Positions 42,608-50,970 are shown, counted from the first letter of the stretch. The stretch is 64,000 nucleotides of DNA from Pseudarthrobacter oxydans (GCF_034258515.1 NZ_CP139438.1:3286001-3350000), one strand, 5' to 3'. Made by a program: numbers and translations. The notes: generated by a model from the letters alone, not told the origin.

Positions 42608-44023
42608 CTAGATGCTGTAGCGCTCGTCCTCGTGGTCGCCCGGGTGGTCCTTGACCAGGCCGGCGGCGAGGGTGTTGCCGTCCAGCGGGTCGATCACCAG
42701 GAATGCGCCGGTGCGGCGGTGGTGCAGGTAGTTCTCCAGCGGCAGCGGCGCGGCGAGCCGGAGCTGCGCGTTGCCGATATCGTTCAGTTCCAGGGTGGAT
42801 GCCGGTTCCAGCTTGAAGGAGGCCAGGTCCAGCTTGCCTCCAACGTTGCGGACCAGCGCCTGGACAGTGCGGGTGCCGTGCTTGACCAGCACCTTCTGGC
42901 CCTCGCGCAAGGGCTTCGGGGACAGCCAGCACAGTGACGCGTACAGGTCTGCGGAGGCCTCGCGGACGGTGCCGGCTGCAGCGATGGTGTCGCCGCGTGC
43001 GACGTCGAATTCCTCGGCCAGGCGGATGGCCACGGACTGCGGGGCGGCGGCTTCCTCCAGCGAGGCGCCGGCGAAGTCGATGCCCACCACCGTTGTGGTG
43101 CGCGGGTCCTGGCCGGGGGTCAGGACCGAGACCTTGTCCCCCACCTTGACCGAGCCTTCGGTGATCTGGCCGGCGTACGCGCGGTAGTCGCGGTAGTCCT
43201 CCACGTCCAGCCCGGCGGCAACGGCGTCCGGTGCCAGGGCGCCCTGCGGCCGGATGACCAGCTGCACCGGGAAGCGGAAGCTTTCCAGGTGGCTTTCCAG
43301 TTCGTCGGCGGCCGGCAGGGTCTCAAGGACCTCAAGCAGGGCGGGGCCGGTGTACCAGGGGGTCCGCTCGGAGCGGTCCACCACGTTGTCGCCGTCGAGG
43401 GCGGACACGGGGATGACCAGCAGGTCGGTGATTCCATCGGAACCCAGGCCCAGTTCGCGGCCCACCTGCTGCACGTCGGCTTCGATCCCGCGGAACACGG
43501 ATTCGCTGAAGTCCACCAGGTCGATCTTGTTCACGGCCACGATCACGTGCGCCACGCGCAGCAGCTGCAGCACGGACAGGTGCCGGCGGGTCTGCTCCAG
43601 CACGCCCTTGCGGGCGTCGATGAGGACGACGACGGCATCCGCAGTGGACGCGCCGGTCACCGTGTTCTTGGTGTACTGGACGTGCCCGGGGCAGTCGGCC
43701 AGGATGAAGCTGCGGCGGTCGGTGGCGAAGTAGCGGTAGGCCACGTCGATGGTGATGCCCTGCTCGCGCTCGGCACGCAGGCCGTCCGTCAGCAGCGCCA
43801 GGTCGATCCCGCCGGCAGCCCCGCCGAAGCCGCGGTCCGCGGAGGTGCGGGCAACGGCGTCGAGGGTGTCAGCCAGGATGGCCTTGGAATCGTGAAGGAG
43901 GCGGCCCACCAAAGTGGACTTGCCGTCGTCGACCGATCCCGCGGTGGCGAAGCGGAAGAGCGTTGTGGGCAGGGCAGCTTCGAGGTCGCCGGCCGCGCCG
44001 GACAAAACTGTGTCGGTGCTCAT
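42608..44023 (-). CDS. cysN: Sulfate adenylyltransferase subunit 1
   Basis: 471 residues. The EF-Tu-like GTPase domain has GSVDDGKSTL (29-38), DCPGH and NKIDLVD, followed by beta-barrel domains. There is no C-terminal APS kinase (CysC) domain, which fits the direct APS reductase encoded by cysH. With CysD it makes APS from sulfate and ATP, driven by GTP hydrolysis. Its ATG follows directly after the cysD stop. Confidence 0.95.
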   Translation of the reverse strand: MSTDTVLSGAAGDLEAALPTTLFRFATAGSVDDGKSTLVGRLLHDSKAILADTLDAVARTSADRGFGGAAGGIDLALLTDGLRAEREQGITIDVAYRYFATDRRSFILADCPGHVQYTKNTVTGASTADAVVVLIDARKGVLEQTRRHLSVLQLLRVAHVIVAVNKIDLVDFSESVFRGIEADVQQVGRELGLGSDGITDLLVIPVSALDGDNVVDRSERTPWYTGPALLEVLETLPAADELESHLESFRFPVQLVIRPQGALAPDAVAAGLDVEDYRDYRAYAGQITEGSVKVGDKVSVLTPGQDPRTTTVVGIDFAGASLEEAAAPQSVAIRLAEEFDVARGDTIAAAGTVREASADLYASLCWLSPKPLREGQKVLVKHGTRTVQALVRNVGGKLDLASFKLEPASTLELNDIGNAQLRLAAPLPLENYLHHRRTGAFLVIDPLDGNTLAAGLVKDHPGDHEDERYSI

Positions 44024-44971
44024 TTAGAAATACCCGTCCTTCTTGCGGTCTTCCATGGCGGCCTCGGAGATGCGGTCATCTGCACGGGTGGCGCCACGTT
44101 CGGTCAGGGTGGAGGCAGCGACTTCAACCACAACGTCGGCCACCGTGTACGCGTCGGACTCGACAGCCCCGGTGCAGGACATGTCCCCCACGGTGCGGTA
44201 GCGGACGGTCTTGGTGATGACTTCCTCGTGCGGCAGCGGCTGGGACACCTCGCCCACCGCGCGCCACATGCCGTCGCGGGCAAAGACCTCGCGCTCGTGG
44301 GCGTAGTACAGGCCGGGCAGCTCGATGTTCTCACGCTCGATGTAGCGCCAGATGTCCAGCTCGGTCCAGTTGCTGATGGGGAACGCTCGGACATGCTGGC
44401 CCACGGTGTGGCGGCCGTTGTAGAGGTTCCACAGCTCGGGCCGCTGGTTGCGCGGGTCCCACTGGCCGAACTCGTCGCGGAGGCTCAGGATGCGCTCCTT
44501 GGCGCGGGCCTTGTCCTCATCGCGGCGGCCGCCGCCGAACACGGCGTCGAACTTGTTCTGCTGGATGGCGTCCAGCAGGGGGACGGTCTGCAGCGGGTTG
44601 CGGGTGCCGTCGGCACGCTCGGCGAGCTCGCCGCGGTCAATGAACTCCTGCACCGAGCCCACTACGAGCTTCAGGCCGAGGCGCTCAACGGTGCGGTCCC
44701 GGAAGTCGATGACCTCCGGGAAGTTGTGGCCGGTGTCCACGTGCAGCACGGGGAAGGGGACCTTGCCCGGCCAGAAGGCCTTGGTGGCCAGGTGCAGCAT
44801 CACCACGGAGTCCTTGCCGCCGGAGAACAGCAGCGCGGGCTTCTCGAACTCGGCGACAACCTCGCGGATGATGTGGATGGCCTCGGATTCGAGGGTGTCC
44901 AGGCTGCTCAGTCGGGTTGAGACGGCGGAGTCGGTCACCTGGGTAGTCTCCTCGGTTAGGAAAGTGCTCAT
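44024..44971 (-). CDS. cysD: Sulfate adenylyltransferase subunit 2
   Basis: 315 residues. The PP-loop SGGKDS in LLFSGGKDSVVMLHLATKAFWP (about 49-70) binds ATP; VDTGHNFPEVIDFRDR and GGRRDEDKARAKER are also family signatures. It carries out the adenylyl transfer in the CysDN complex. ATG 44971 overlaps the cysH stop by 4 bases (ATGA); a longer start at 44986 would give the unusual MRTTR extension. Confidence 0.95.
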   Translation of the reverse strand: MSTFLTEETTQVTDSAVSTRLSSLDTLESEAIHIIREVVAEFEKPALLFSGGKDSVVMLHLATKAFWPGKVPFPVLHVDTGHNFPEVIDFRDRTVERLGLKLVVGSVQEFIDRGELAERADGTRNPLQTVPLLDAIQQNKFDAVFGGGRRDEDKARAKERILSLRDEFGQWDPRNQRPELWNLYNGRHTVGQHVRAFPISNWTELDIWRYIERENIELPGLYYAHEREVFARDGMWRAVGEVSQPLPHEEVITKTVRYRTVGDMSCTGAVESDAYTVADVVVEVAASTLTERGATRADDRISEAAMEDRKKDGYF

Positions 44972-45696
44972 ACGTGTAGTCCGCATTCTGTCTTGTCGGT
45001 ACCTGCCCAGCGGCCGGCGCGGGGGTCGTCGCCGGGCGCCACCTTGCGGGTGCAGGGCTGGCAGCCAATGGAGGGGTAACCCTGGGATAGCAGCGGGTTG
45101 ACGGGCAGGAGGTTGTCGTCCGAGTACTGGACCAGCTGGTCGAATGTCCATGCGGCCACCGGGTTGACCTTGACCAGGCCGTTCTTGTCATCCCAGCCGA
45201 CCAGCGGAGTGTTGGTGCGGGTGGGCGCCTCGTCGCGGCGGACACCGGTGAACCAGAGTTCGTAGCCGGCCAGGGTGCGCTGCAGCGGGGCCACCTTGCG
45301 GAGGGCGCAGCACTGGGCGGCGTCGCGGGCGAAGAGGTCCTTGCCCAGGAGACGGTCCTGCTGTTCCACGGTGTTCTCCGGAAGCACGTCCACCACGTTG
45401 ACGCGGAGGTTAGCGGCCACCTCGTCGCGCGTGGCATAGGTTTCCGGGAAGTGGTAGCCGGTCTCCAGGAACAGGACGTCGACGCCGGGCATCTGGTCAG
45501 CGACGAGGGCCGGCAGGACGGCGTCGGCCATGGAGCAGGCGACGGCGACGGCGGGCAGGTCGAAGTTGCGTTCCACCCAGGCGATAACATCGCGGGCGGG
45601 GGCGTCCCAGCCGAGCTCGGCCGCGCCGGCCTCGGCCAGGGCCTTGAGCTCTTCCACAGGACGCCTGGCAGGTGCGGGTGCGAGATGCTTTGCCAT
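44968..45696 (-). CDS. cysH: APS reductase (iron-sulfur type)
   Basis: 242 residues. Two cysteine pairs, Cys129-Cys130 (QCCALRK) and Cys212/Cys215 (GCQPCTR), bind a [4Fe-4S] cluster and mark an adenylyl-sulfate rather than PAPS reductase. The catalytic Cys238 lies in KTECGLH near the end. It reduces APS to sulfite with thioredoxin. ATG 45696 overlaps the sir stop by one base (TAATG) and has GGAGG upstream. Confidence 0.95.
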   Translation of the reverse strand: MAKHLAPAPARRPVEELKALAEAGAAELGWDAPARDVIAWVERNFDLPAVAVACSMADAVLPALVADQMPGVDVLFLETGYHFPETYATRDEVAANLRVNVVDVLPENTVEQQDRLLGKDLFARDAAQCCALRKVAPLQRTLAGYELWFTGVRRDEAPTRTNTPLVGWDDKNGLVKVNPVAAWTFDQLVQYSDDNLLPVNPLLSQGYPSIGCQPCTRKVAPGDDPRAGRWAGTDKTECGLHV

Positions 45697-47441
45697 TACT
45701 GCAGTGCCTCCTCGTCTGCTGCGTGGGCCCATTCGGCGAAGGTCTGGCCTTCGGCGCGCTGGGCTACGAAGGTGCGGACTACGCGCTCCACGTAGTCGGG
45801 GAGATCGTCCACGTAGACCTTGAGGCCGCGGACGGTGCGGCCCAGGCCTGCTTCCTCGCGGTCGCTGGAAGCCAGCCCGCCGCCCAGGTGGACCTGGAAA
45901 CCCGGGGAGGGGTCGCCGTCGGGCGTGGGAAGCATCATGCCCTTGAGGCCGATGTCCGCCGTCTGGATGCGGGCGCAGGAGTTGGGGCAGCCGTTGATGT
46001 GCAGGGACAGTGCGTGCGGCAGCTCGCCGGATTCTGCGAGGTCGGCCAGGCGGCGTTCCAGCTCGGCAACTGCGGTTGCTGCCGTGTGCTTGGTTTCCAC
46101 GATGGCCAGCTTGCAGTACTCGATGCCGGTGCAGGCGATGGTGCCGCGGCGGAACACGGACGGGCGGGCGGAGAGGCCCAGCGCATCCAGTTCAGCCACC
46201 AGGGGCTCAACCTGTTCCTTCTCGACGTCCAGGACCACGAGCTTCTGGTGCGGGGTGGTGCGCAGCCGGTAGGAGCCGCGGGCCTCGAGGGTGTCCGCCA
46301 GCTTGACCAGCGCGGCGCCGGACAGGCGGCCGGCCAGCGGGGTGGCACCAATGAAGAACTTGCCGTCCTTCTGCTCATGCACGCCGACGTGGTCACCGGG
46401 CGTGGTGGGCTTGGGCGCGGCGGGGCCGTCGGCCAGCTTGTAGCCGAGGTATTCGTCCTCGAGGATCTGGCGGAATTTCTCCGGACCCCAGTCGGCCATC
46501 AGGAACTTCAGGCGGGCCTTGGTGCGCATGCGCCGGTAGCCGTAGTCGCGGAAGATGCTGGTAACGCCGAGCCACACGTCGGCAGCCTGCTCCGGCGTCA
46601 CGAAGGCACCGAGTCGCTTGCCGAGCATCGGGTTGGTGGACAGCGCGCCGCCGGCCCAGAGGTCGTAGCCGATGCCAAGTTCCGGGTGGCGGACACCCAC
46701 CAGGGCGAAGTCGTTGATCTCGTGGACCACGTCCTGGCTGGGGTGGCCGGTGATGGCCGTCTTGTACTTGCGCGGCAGGTTGGACAGCAGCGGGTTGCCG
46801 ATGAACCGCTCCCCCAGCTCCGCGATCAGCGGCGTGGGGTCGATGATCTCGTCCTTGGCGATGCCGGCCACGGGCGAACCCAGGATCACGCGGGGAACGT
46901 CGCCGCAGGCCTCGGTGGTGGACAGGCCAACACCTTCCAGCCGGGTCCAGATCTCGGGGATGTCCTCCACGCGGATCCAGTGCAGCTGGATGTTCTGGCG
47001 GTCCGTGAGGTCAGCAGAGTCGCGGGCGAAGTCCACGGAAATCTGGCCGATGACGCGCAGCTGCTCGGTGGTGAGCGCCCCGCCGTCGATCCGAACCCGG
47101 AGCATGAAGTACTTGTCCTCGAGCTCGTGCGGCTCAAGGGTTGCGGTCTTGCCGCCGTCGATCCCGGGCTTGCGCTGGGTGTACAGGCCCCACCAGCGGA
47201 ACCGGCCGTGCAGGTCCTGGCCGGGGATGGCGTCGAAGCCCTCTTTGGAATAGATGGTCTCGATACGCTCGCGCACGTTGAGGCCGTCGTCTTCCTGTTT
47301 CCAGGTTTCGTTGGCGTTCAGGGGCGTTTTGCCGTCCACTTTCCACTGCCCGTGCGGCTTCGCGGCGGGGCGGTTGGTGCGCGCGGGGCGCTTGGCGGCA
47401 GCGGAGTCCGCGGACGCTCCGGCTAGAGCTGTATCAGTCAT
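45696..47441 (-). CDS. sir: Ferredoxin-dependent sulfite reductase (NirA/SirA type)
   Basis: 581 residues. The siroheme-[4Fe-4S] cysteines are Cys437, Cys443 (ACTGIEYC), Cys485 and Cys489 (NGCPNSC). Tyr87 (GLYTQR) and Cys179 (TEACGDVP) are 92 residues apart, the same spacing as the Tyr69-Cys161 crosslinked pair of mycobacterial NirA. It reduces sulfite to sulfide with six electrons from ferredoxin. The first 50 residues are a low-complexity basic tail. Siroheme from CysG and CbiX and electrons via FprA are supplied by neighbours. Confidence 0.95.
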   Translation of the reverse strand: MTDTALAGASADSAAAKRPARTNRPAAKPHGQWKVDGKTPLNANETWKQEDDGLNVRERIETIYSKEGFDAIPGQDLHGRFRWWGLYTQRKPGIDGGKTATLEPHELEDKYFMLRVRIDGGALTTEQLRVIGQISVDFARDSADLTDRQNIQLHWIRVEDIPEIWTRLEGVGLSTTEACGDVPRVILGSPVAGIAKDEIIDPTPLIAELGERFIGNPLLSNLPRKYKTAITGHPSQDVVHEINDFALVGVRHPELGIGYDLWAGGALSTNPMLGKRLGAFVTPEQAADVWLGVTSIFRDYGYRRMRTKARLKFLMADWGPEKFRQILEDEYLGYKLADGPAAPKPTTPGDHVGVHEQKDGKFFIGATPLAGRLSGAALVKLADTLEARGSYRLRTTPHQKLVVLDVEKEQVEPLVAELDALGLSARPSVFRRGTIACTGIEYCKLAIVETKHTAATAVAELERRLADLAESGELPHALSLHINGCPNSCARIQTADIGLKGMMLPTPDGDPSPGFQVHLGGGLASSDREEAGLGRTVRGLKVYVDDLPDYVERVVRTFVAQRAEGQTFAEWAHAADEEALQ

Positions 47442-47495
47442 GCATCGACTGTAGGTCCCGCCCGAAGTGCGTCACAAAGGCCCGGAAACGCTAAG

Positions 47496-48365
47496 TCACC
47501 TAGGGAAATATTTCGTCACGAAACGCCGGACAGCCTTGAAGAAGCCACCCTCCTGTGTTTCGGGTTCCGGTTCTGCGGGGGCTTCCTGGGGCTCGGGGGC
47601 CGGGGCGGCGGCCGGCGCCTGGGCCGCGGTTTCGCGGGCCTTTGCGACGGCGGCGTCGTACCGTTCCAGCGCGATCTCGGCCAGCACGGGGGACGGCAGC
47701 AGGGGTTCGGTCACAAGGTCGGCCCCGGCCTTGGCGAGCTGGTCGTGGAAGAAGCCCGGCGCCAGGAGGTAGGAGGCAATCACCACGCGCCCGCCGACGT
47801 CGACAGCCCCCGCGGACTCACCCGCCCCGGCACCGCCTTCCAGTTCCTCGCGAAGCATCGCGACGGCGTCGGGCACGGACGGCTTGGCCGAGGCACCATA
47901 GGCCGCCACCATCCGGTTGGACCGCAGCTCCCGGAGCTGGCCAAGCAGGTCTTCGACACTGACCGCGGCGTTGGGGTTGGAGGAGCCCGCGGCGGCGAGC
48001 ACGATAACGTCGTTGTCCGTGACGCCGGCCTCCCGCAGCCGCTGGTCCAGCAGCGCGGCCAGGCGCGGATCCGGCCCCAGCGGCGCGGCAGCAGCACTGC
48101 CCGGCCGGCTCTTCACGGCCCGCGCGATGTCCACCTTGACGTGGTAGCCGACGCTGAGCAGCAGCGGAACCACGACGGCGGGCTCCCCCTCGGGCAGGCC
48201 GGCCACCACATCCACCAGGTCCGGCTGCTGGACGTCCACATAGGCTTCCCGGACATCGAGGCCCGGGCGGAGGGCGGCGATGGCGGCGCGCAGGGCGTTG
48301 ACCTCCGCGGCTCCCTGTGTGTTGGACGTCCCATGGGCGCAGGCGATCATGATGGGGCTGTTCAT
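47496..48365 (-). CDS. Sirohydrochlorin chelatase (CbiX/SirB-like)
   Basis: 289 residues with two CbiX-like halves. The N-terminal half starts IMIACAHGTSN with the metal His and has VVPLLLSVGYHVKVDI with a second His; the C-terminal half repeats the fold (ASYLLAPGFFHDQLAKAG). A Pro/Ala/Glu-rich linker then leads to a short basic tail. It probably inserts iron into sirohydrochlorin, completing siroheme beside sir. ATG 48365 has only a weak ribosome site. It is 54 bases upstream of sir in the same direction, and the two are likely co-expressed. Confidence 0.88.
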   Translation of the reverse strand: MNSPIMIACAHGTSNTQGAAEVNALRAAIAALRPGLDVREAYVDVQQPDLVDVVAGLPEGEPAVVVPLLLSVGYHVKVDIARAVKSRPGSAAAAPLGPDPRLAALLDQRLREAGVTDNDVIVLAAAGSSNPNAAVSVEDLLGQLRELRSNRMVAAYGASAKPSVPDAVAMLREELEGGAGAGESAGAVDVGGRVVIASYLLAPGFFHDQLAKAGADLVTEPLLPSPVLAEIALERYDAAVAKARETAAQAPAAAPAPEPQEAPAEPEPETQEGGFFKAVRRFVTKYFPR

Positions 48366-48425
48366 AGGGGCTAGCGTAACGTTGGAGCCGCCCTGTCCGC
48401 CCTCTTTAAACCGCCGGGACGCTCC

Positions 48426-49094
48426 ATGACATTCCCTTTTGACATCGCCCTGGTATGGCTGGACCTGGCCGGCATCTTCTTCTTCGCCGTGTCCGGATCG
48501 CTGCTGGCGGCCCGGAAGCAGTTCGACATCGTGGGCTCGCTCCTGCTGGCCTCGCTGGTGTCCCTCGGCGGGGGCGTGATCAGGGACATCATCCTCGCCG
48601 TCATCCCGGCCGCGTTCACCAACCCCGCATATCTGGTCCCGCCGGTGCTGGCCACGGTCCTGGTGTACTTCCTGTTCCCCGCGTTCCAGCGCTTCACGTC
48701 GCTGCTGGTGCTGTTCGACGCCGGCGGGCTGGCCCTCTTCTGCATCACCGGCACACTGAAGGCGCTGTCCTTTGGCGTGAACCCTCCGGCAGCGGTCCTG
48801 CTGGGGGTCACAACGGCGGTGGGCGGCGGGCTGCTCCGGGACATCACGGCCAACGAGGTGCCACAGCTGTTCAACCCCGCGGACCTGTACGCGGTGCCCG
48901 CGTTTTGCGGGGCCGCGCTGACCGGAGTGCTCTGGGTGACCGGAACCTTCAATGCGCTCACCGCATGCGCCGTGGCCGCCGTCGTATTTGCCTTCCGGGT
49001 GGCAAGCTGGCGGCGGTCCTGGCGCATCCCCTTGGCCGTCCACGGCTGGCACCGGGCCGAGGCCGACAGCGGCGAATCGCGGGGCCGCGATTAG
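48426..49094 (+). CDS. Trimeric intracellular cation (TRIC/UPF0126) channel family protein
   Basis: 222 residues with about seven helices. Two UPF0126 repeats are visible; each contains a glycine-rich block, SLGGGVIRDIIL (about 46-57) and AVGGGLLRDIT (about 136-146), the signature of prokaryotic TRIC potassium channels. It forms a homotrimeric K+ channel in homologues. It is divergent from cbiX with 60 bases between starts and 13 bases before the next gene. Confidence 0.9.
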   Translation: MTFPFDIALVWLDLAGIFFFAVSGSLLAARKQFDIVGSLLLASLVSLGGGVIRDIILAVIPAAFTNPAYLVPPVLATVLVYFLFPAFQRFTSLLVLFDAGGLALFCITGTLKALSFGVNPPAAVLLGVTTAVGGGLLRDITANEVPQLFNPADLYAVPAFCGAALTGVLWVTGTFNALTACAVAAVVFAFRVASWRRSWRIPLAVHGWHRAEADSGESRGRD

Positions 49095-49107
49095 CTAGGA
49101 TTGAACC

Positions 49108-49533
49108 ATGACTGACATGTTCCTCGAGAAATTCCGTGCGCTGGTTCCAAAGTATCTCGAGGACGAATGGCAGGCAGAGGACGGGCTGACTCCGGAGGAG
49201 CTGGACAAGGCCCTGGCCGACCACCAATTCCAGATTCCCCTGGTGCTCCGCGAGTTCTACCTGGCCGTTGGCGGCTGCGAGGACCTGATGGAGGCGTACC
49301 ACTACTTCTGGGATCCGGACGAACTGGAAGTCGACGACGAAGGCTTCCTGATGTTCCTCGAGGACGAGGAAGAGGAATACACCTGGGGGTTCCGCATGGG
49401 AGACCTCAGCGTCCCGGACCCCATCGTGTACCGCCGCAACAACGCCCGCGGCCAGTGGAAGTCCGAGGAAGGCACCTTCTCGGAGTTCGTGTTCGACATG
49501 TTCGAGTGGGCCTTCGAGGACGACGAAGACTAG
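49108..49533 (+). CDS. SMI1/KNR4 (SUKH)-like acidic protein
   Basis: 141 residues, strongly acidic. The segment PEELDKALADHQFQIPLVLREFYLAVGGCEDLMEAYHYFWDPDEL fits the SUKH pattern of polymorphic-toxin immunity proteins, though single genes in this family also occur outside toxin loci. No toxin gene is next to it; the neighbouring TRIC gene (13 bases upstream) and the AbiEi-like gene are the context. I am fairly sure of the coding status and moderately sure of the family. Confidence 0.72.
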   Translation: MTDMFLEKFRALVPKYLEDEWQAEDGLTPEELDKALADHQFQIPLVLREFYLAVGGCEDLMEAYHYFWDPDELEVDDEGFLMFLEDEEEEYTWGFRMGDLSVPDPIVYRRNNARGQWKSEEGTFSEFVFDMFEWAFEDDED

Positions 49534-49577
49534 GTTCCGGCCAAAGCGGGGCACCTTGACACGGACGCGCCCGGCGG

Positions 49578-49665
49578 AAATGCGTGACTTATAGAGCCGG
49601 CACCCTGGCAGATCCCTGAGTTTCCGGGACCGGGCAGCCGTGGCAGGGCCAAAAGTTACGCATTT
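49578..49665. repeat. Family B palindromic intergenic repeat, copy 3
   Basis: Arms AAATGCGTGACTT (49578-49590) and AAGTTACGCATTT (49653-49665) match at 12 of 13 positions. The right arm contains the last codons and TAA stop of the AbiEi-like gene on the reverse strand, so the repeat overlaps that gene's 3' end by 10 bases. Confidence 0.85.
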
Positions 49666-50522
49666 TCGTCGCCGCCATCGGCAGGACGCGCCGGAAAGAC
49701 ACCTCTGCGCCTCAACTCGAGGACAGACAGGACCTCTGCGACCATCGCCTCCGGCGCATGGACCACGTCCTCGTAGTAATAGCGGAGCACCAGATAACCG
49801 CCCAGGATGCTCCGGTTGTTCCGCCGCTGGTCCTTCTTGACCGAACGTGGTTCAAAGTGGGTTGAGCCGTCGGTCTCCACAACAAGGCACTCCTCGATAA
49901 GGAAGTCCACCTCCCCCACCCCTGGAATATTCACGTGCCTCCGCACTCTGAGCCCAGCTCTGGCAAAGTGCGTATTGGCAAGCACTTCAAGCACTGAGTC
50001 CGCCCTGGGAATCACCAGGTCCAGAAGCTTCCTGGCCTTGCCATTGCGCTTGCCACTACAGCTGGCATAGAGGAACTCGAGAGAGATGTCGCCGCGTCCG
50101 GCAGCAGACTGGATCATTATCAGAGCCTCCAGCTCGGGTAGGCAACGCATGCTATGCAGCAGGACGTCTGCCAGGCCCACCACAGGAAGCCAGCCGTGCC
50201 TCGGATGTCTGGGCCGCCCATGCTCCACCACTCCCGGGGTGCGCCCCGGATGACTGCGGCAGATGTGCAAGGCCGGGTCACTCTTCAAGGTCCACAACCC
50301 GTATACGGGTGCAGCAGACACACACGTCAGAAGCCCTCCCCGATTCATGGCCTGCTGCAGGGGATTTGCTGCCGGAATGGCGTAAACGCCGCGGCTGGAC
50401 TTCACGATCCGGCCACTGGCCACGGCACCCCTGACGGCTGCCCGTCCAAATCCGGCCTTTTCCAGATGCGATGTCCGGGCCACGCCACCGCGGCGCTGAA
50501 GATAGTCGCTGATGTCCACCAC
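49656..50522 (-). CDS. AbiEi-like antitoxin-domain protein with C-terminal nuclease-like region
   Basis: 288 residues. The N-terminal winged helix (about 1-55, RGGVARTSHLEKAGFGRAAVRGAVASGRIVKSSRGVYAI) is the AbiEi antitoxin domain. The C-terminus (about 175-275) resembles the DUF559/Vsr nuclease fold: GVGEVDFLIEECLVVETDGSTHF followed by DQRRNNRSILGGYLVLRYYYEDV suggests PD-(D/E)xK chemistry with Asp and Glu and a later basic residue. No AbiEii-type nucleotidyltransferase toxin is adjacent. It is a solitary gene, as is common in Micrococcaceae; a second relative is at 59318-60313. Function is unknown. Confidence 0.8.
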   Translation of the reverse strand: MVDISDYLQRRGGVARTSHLEKAGFGRAAVRGAVASGRIVKSSRGVYAIPAANPLQQAMNRGGLLTCVSAAPVYGLWTLKSDPALHICRSHPGRTPGVVEHGRPRHPRHGWLPVVGLADVLLHSMRCLPELEALIMIQSAAGRGDISLEFLYASCSGKRNGKARKLLDLVIPRADSVLEVLANTHFARAGLRVRRHVNIPGVGEVDFLIEECLVVETDGSTHFEPRSVKKDQRRNNRSILGGYLVLRYYYEDVVHAPEAMVAEVLSVLELRRRGVFPARPADGGDENA

Positions 50523-50698
50523 GACAGCGTCACCCGAGGCGGCCCGATCCGCGAGGCAGGGCAGGAGCTATGTGGACGAAGACTGAGCGTCACTCAAGGA
50601 AAGTGGTCCCGGACGCGTATCTTTTGGCCAGTGGCAGGGGCAGGACCCTCGCGCTTCCGGGGATCACCAGATCGGCCTCCGCTAGCGTCATAAACGCC

Positions 50699-50757
50699 TG
50701 TGACAAAAGAGGTAACAACCTACTTGCGCAATGTGACAAAGCTGTCATAGACTATTC
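50699..50757 (+). promoter_or_regulatory. Promoter-like site with TGTGACAAA repeats
   Basis: Two direct copies of TGTGACAAA (50699-50707 and 50732-50740) lie 33 bp apart. A -35-like TTGCGC and a -10-like TAGACT with an 18-base spacer lie at about 50724-50753. No coding gene follows on this strand, only the hairpin series. Confidence 0.4.
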
Positions 50758-50774
50758 ACGGATCCGCTAAACGC

Positions 50775-50931
50775 CTCCGGCGGGTCTGATGCGAACGGAG
50801 AGATAGCCTCGGTTTAAAGCAACGTATGACTCGTATCGTTGCGGAGAACCGGGGCTATCCCGTTTAACCCATCGATTGCTCCATACCTGCCGTTATGTGG
50901 CGCCAAAACGCCATCTGCACAGCAATCGATG
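50775..50931 (+). ncRNA. Candidate structured RNA of three tandem hairpins
   Basis: Three stems follow one another. Stem 1 is CTCCG with CGGAG (50775-50800). Stem 2 is long: GATAGCC with GGCTATC outside (50802-50859), CGGTT with AACCG, then GCAACG with CGTTGC inside. Stem 3 is CATCGATTGCT with AGCAATCGATG (50870-50931), with an inner TGGCG/CGCCA. The interrupted stems with unpaired internal loops look like a folded RNA rather than a terminator. No riboswitch class I know matches. The strand is inferred from the promoter-like site. Confidence 0.4.
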
Positions 50932-50937
50932 ACACGG

Positions 50938-50970
50938 AAAAGCCCGGCACCGTCTGCGGCAACCGGGCTT
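50938..50970 (-). terminator. Terminator after polyprenyl synthase gene
   Basis: The stem AAGCCCGG (50940-50947) with CCGGGCTT (50963-50970) is followed on the reverse strand by more T bases. It lies 15 bases after the synthase stop. Confidence 0.85.

Noticed and set aside
43289..47426. Long + strand open frames (543 and 584 residues) opposite cysN/cysD and sir
   Set aside because: Shadows of conserved sulfur genes; they have no recognisable domains and overlap each true gene fully.
14658..49665. Family B repeats as CRISPR units or attachment sites
   Set aside because: The copies are more than 10 kb apart, are palindromic, have no spacers or cas genes, and no integrase is present.
50570..50770. 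66-residue open frame in the gene-free interval
   Set aside because: No ribosome-binding site, no family resemblance, and it overlaps the promoter-like site.
50761..50935. c-di-AMP (ydaO) riboswitch
   Set aside because: The start GCTAAACGCC and the CGGAG stretch look faintly similar, but the conserved 3' signature of that class is missing and no cell-wall or potassium gene follows on the strand.
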